Assembly: GCA_937934705.1 (NCBI GenBank)
Contig: CALGYY010000162.1
Location: 1 to 27,011, forward strand
DNA: 27,011 bases
Direction of reading: 5' to 3'
Source: an uncultured Bacteroidota bacterium
GTDB taxonomy: Bacteria > Bacteroidota > Bacteroidia > Bacteroidales > CAIWKO01
The notes beneath the pieces are model-generated. The model was not told where the DNA came from. It did no database searches and saw only the letters and a list, made by a program, of their open reading frames with translations. Both the position numbers and the translations under genes were made by a program. This document shows positions 24,131-27,011 of the stretch, piece by piece. Each line of letters starts with the position of its first letter. The first letter of the stretch is position 1.

Positions 24131-25212
24131 GAAATCTGATCTTCGGAATACTGATCCTTTTCCTGTACACTGACGGCCGGGGGCAAACGCATGACTTTGA
24201 CAGCCTGATGTCGGCCCTGCGTTCGCGTATCGAAATAAAAAGTGACACCTCCTCTTTCATGAGGTATGAATCCGGGGGCTTCCGGATCAAATTTGCCTCA
24301 CGTTCACTCGGGCTCAATGAAAAAGATGTGTTCCTGAAGCATAAGGAAGGAAAGAACATTTATCCGCTTTCCTATTCGGTGATTTATGAGGGAAGACTTG
24401 TTACGCTGTTCAGCACGGGACGTTTTGCTTGTTATATGCTTCCTGAACTGACACCTGACCGCAAGTTTGAGAAGGCGCTGAACACCATGAAATTTGACTC
24501 CCATTTACTTTTGAACGGCCAGTTGCATGCGGTTTCCGGAGGGATGCTGTTTGTTTACAACGGCAAACAATGGCTTCTCAGTCCTATGAAATACCAATGG
24601 GAAGGAAAAACAAAACTTTATGATAACGAAACCTATCTCGTTTACGCCGACTGCAAGGGAGAATGGGGCGGGACGGTGTATTTTCTGGACAAGAATTCCG
24701 GGATCTGCCATTTTGCCAACGCCTGCTGTGCAAATACCGTATACGAGGAGGAGGGTGCATACATGATACTGTCCAGCCTGGCGCATGATGCATTGCGCAG
24801 TGAGCTGCAGCGAATTGAAGATCCTGCCCTCTTACCCGTGGTGACTGACTATCCTTCGATGGATCAGGACATCATGGCATTAGGTATCTACGACACAGGC
24901 TCATCTGACAGGAGGATTTTCAATTATAGCTGGATTGAAGTGATTTCCGCATTACCTTATGAAGGTAAGAGGTTGCAAATGATCACCTGGAAAGGCCGCA
25001 GCTTTCTGGCTGAAATTTCGGGAAATGAGATCATCGTCAGGGATCCCCTGTTCAATGATGAAATGCTGACTTCGCGTACGGTTACGACCGCTTACGGTGA
25101 TGGTCTTGTTTGTGTGAATCTTGCTGTTTATGCGCAAGGCTTACACCGGGAGGAATCGCTGCTGCTGATCCGCAAAGGTGAGGTGATCAGGATCAACTGG
25201 AAGCAAAAATAA
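24127..25212 (+). CDS. Secreted protein of unknown function
   Basis: A 361-residue protein with a short Sec signal peptide (MRNLIFGILILFLYTDGRGQ, cleavage near GRGQ-T). The mature part is beta-rich with repeated aromatic-glycine segments (GRLVTLFSTGRFACYML, GGMLFVYNGKQWLL, GGTVYFLDKNSG), resembling beta-propeller or WD-type blades but without a clear repeat signature. A Cys cluster (CHFANACCANT) lies near the middle. There is no T9SS C-terminal domain and no lipobox, so a periplasmic location is likely. Overlap with the oxidoreductase stop by 4 bp indicates a functional partnership. No family is recognised. Confidence 0.7.
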   Translation: MRNLIFGILILFLYTDGRGQTHDFDSLMSALRSRIEIKSDTSSFMRYESGGFRIKFASRSLGLNEKDVFLKHKEGKNIYPLSYSVIYEGRLVTLFSTGRFACYMLPELTPDRKFEKALNTMKFDSHLLLNGQLHAVSGGMLFVYNGKQWLLSPMKYQWEGKTKLYDNETYLVYADCKGEWGGTVYFLDKNSGICHFANACCANTVYEEEGAYMILSSLAHDALRSELQRIEDPALLPVVTDYPSMDQDIMALGIYDTGSSDRRIFNYSWIEVISALPYEGKRLQMITWKGRSFLAEISGNEIIVRDPLFNDEMLTSRTVTTAYGDGLVCVNLAVYAQGLHREESLLLIRKGEVIRINWKQK

Positions 25213-25271
25213 TAAGTATTTCACGGGCATCATAATGCATCCTCAATGCAATTCTTCTTCTGACAAAGTAT

Positions 25272-25279
25272 TACTTTTG
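25272..25279 (+). promoter_or_regulatory. -7 element (TACTTTTG) of ettA
   Basis: An exact TAnnTTTG match 14 nt before the ATG at 25294, which would give a very short leader. The 81-bp gap after the secreted protein and this element suggest that ettA has its own promoter. Confidence 0.5.
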
Positions 25280-25293
25280 AAAAAAAATCATTC

Positions 25294-26970
<1,677 letters not shown>

Positions 26971-27011
26971 ACGCATTTAATTCCACTGCCTGCCCTTTGT
27001 GAGGCAAACGG

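Noticed and set aside
26985..27011. Possible terminator of ettA (TGCCT...AGGCA).
   Set aside because: The stem is only 5 bp and the window ends before any T-run can be seen.

Overview
The window looks like a chromosomal segment of a Bacteroidota bacterium. Three things point there: several start regions carry the phylum's TAnnTTTG-type -7 promoter element, there is a giant PKD-rich surface protein ending in a type IX secretion (T9SS type B, CHU_C) sorting domain, and most genes lack strong Shine-Dalgarno sequences. No genus can be named from the sequence alone.

Left part (1-4274), mobile-element remains. A leftward operon encodes an excisionase-like HTH protein, two small proteins and a zinc-finger/RecA-like ATPase resembling a plasmid or ICE replication or partition protein. 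It is divergent from an XRE-type regulator. Inside the ATPase gene lies an array of 12 YTARCGTTTA-like motifs, independent of reading frame, whose centres all fall within 1 nt of a 10.5-bp helical lattice over 494 bp. This is the strongest candidate for an undescribed cis element (origin, centromere or regulatory scaffold). A tRNA-3'-end-like scrap, an 18-bp inverted repeat and a four-helix-bundle (S23/IVP family) gene follow, abutting a tyrosine integrase that has lost its N-terminus.

Middle part (4282-9374), AT-richer defence island. A leftward operon DUF2188 - CapV-type patatin phospholipase - DncV-like CD-NTase - E2-like protein forms an E2-only type II CBASS system. Divergent from it is a single-chain HTH-ImmA/IrrE metalloprotease, in the position and with the activities of the two-protein CapH/CapP switch. 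A perfect palindrome and a strong hairpin lie in the shared intergenic region. A possible HhH-GPD-type DNA glycosylase converges on the protease gene. I infer a damage- or phage-sensing module: the protease/repressor controls CBASS, the CD-NTase makes a cyclic nucleotide, CapV degrades membranes, and the E2 primes the CD-NTase.

Right part (9448-27011), GC-richer and more core-like. It holds a lipoprotein; the ~2,800-residue PKD/T9SS protein with a 228-residue three-part module present three times in tandem and once more; a small unknown protein; free-methionine-R-sulfoxide reductase; and a cluster of long-chain acyl-CoA ligase (split by a frameshift at an A9 tract), a GNAT-like protein, a phytoene-desaturase/retinol-saturase-like FAD oxidoreductase and a secreted protein. 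The ABC-F translation factor EttA closes the window. No gene-free stretch exceeds 300 bases.
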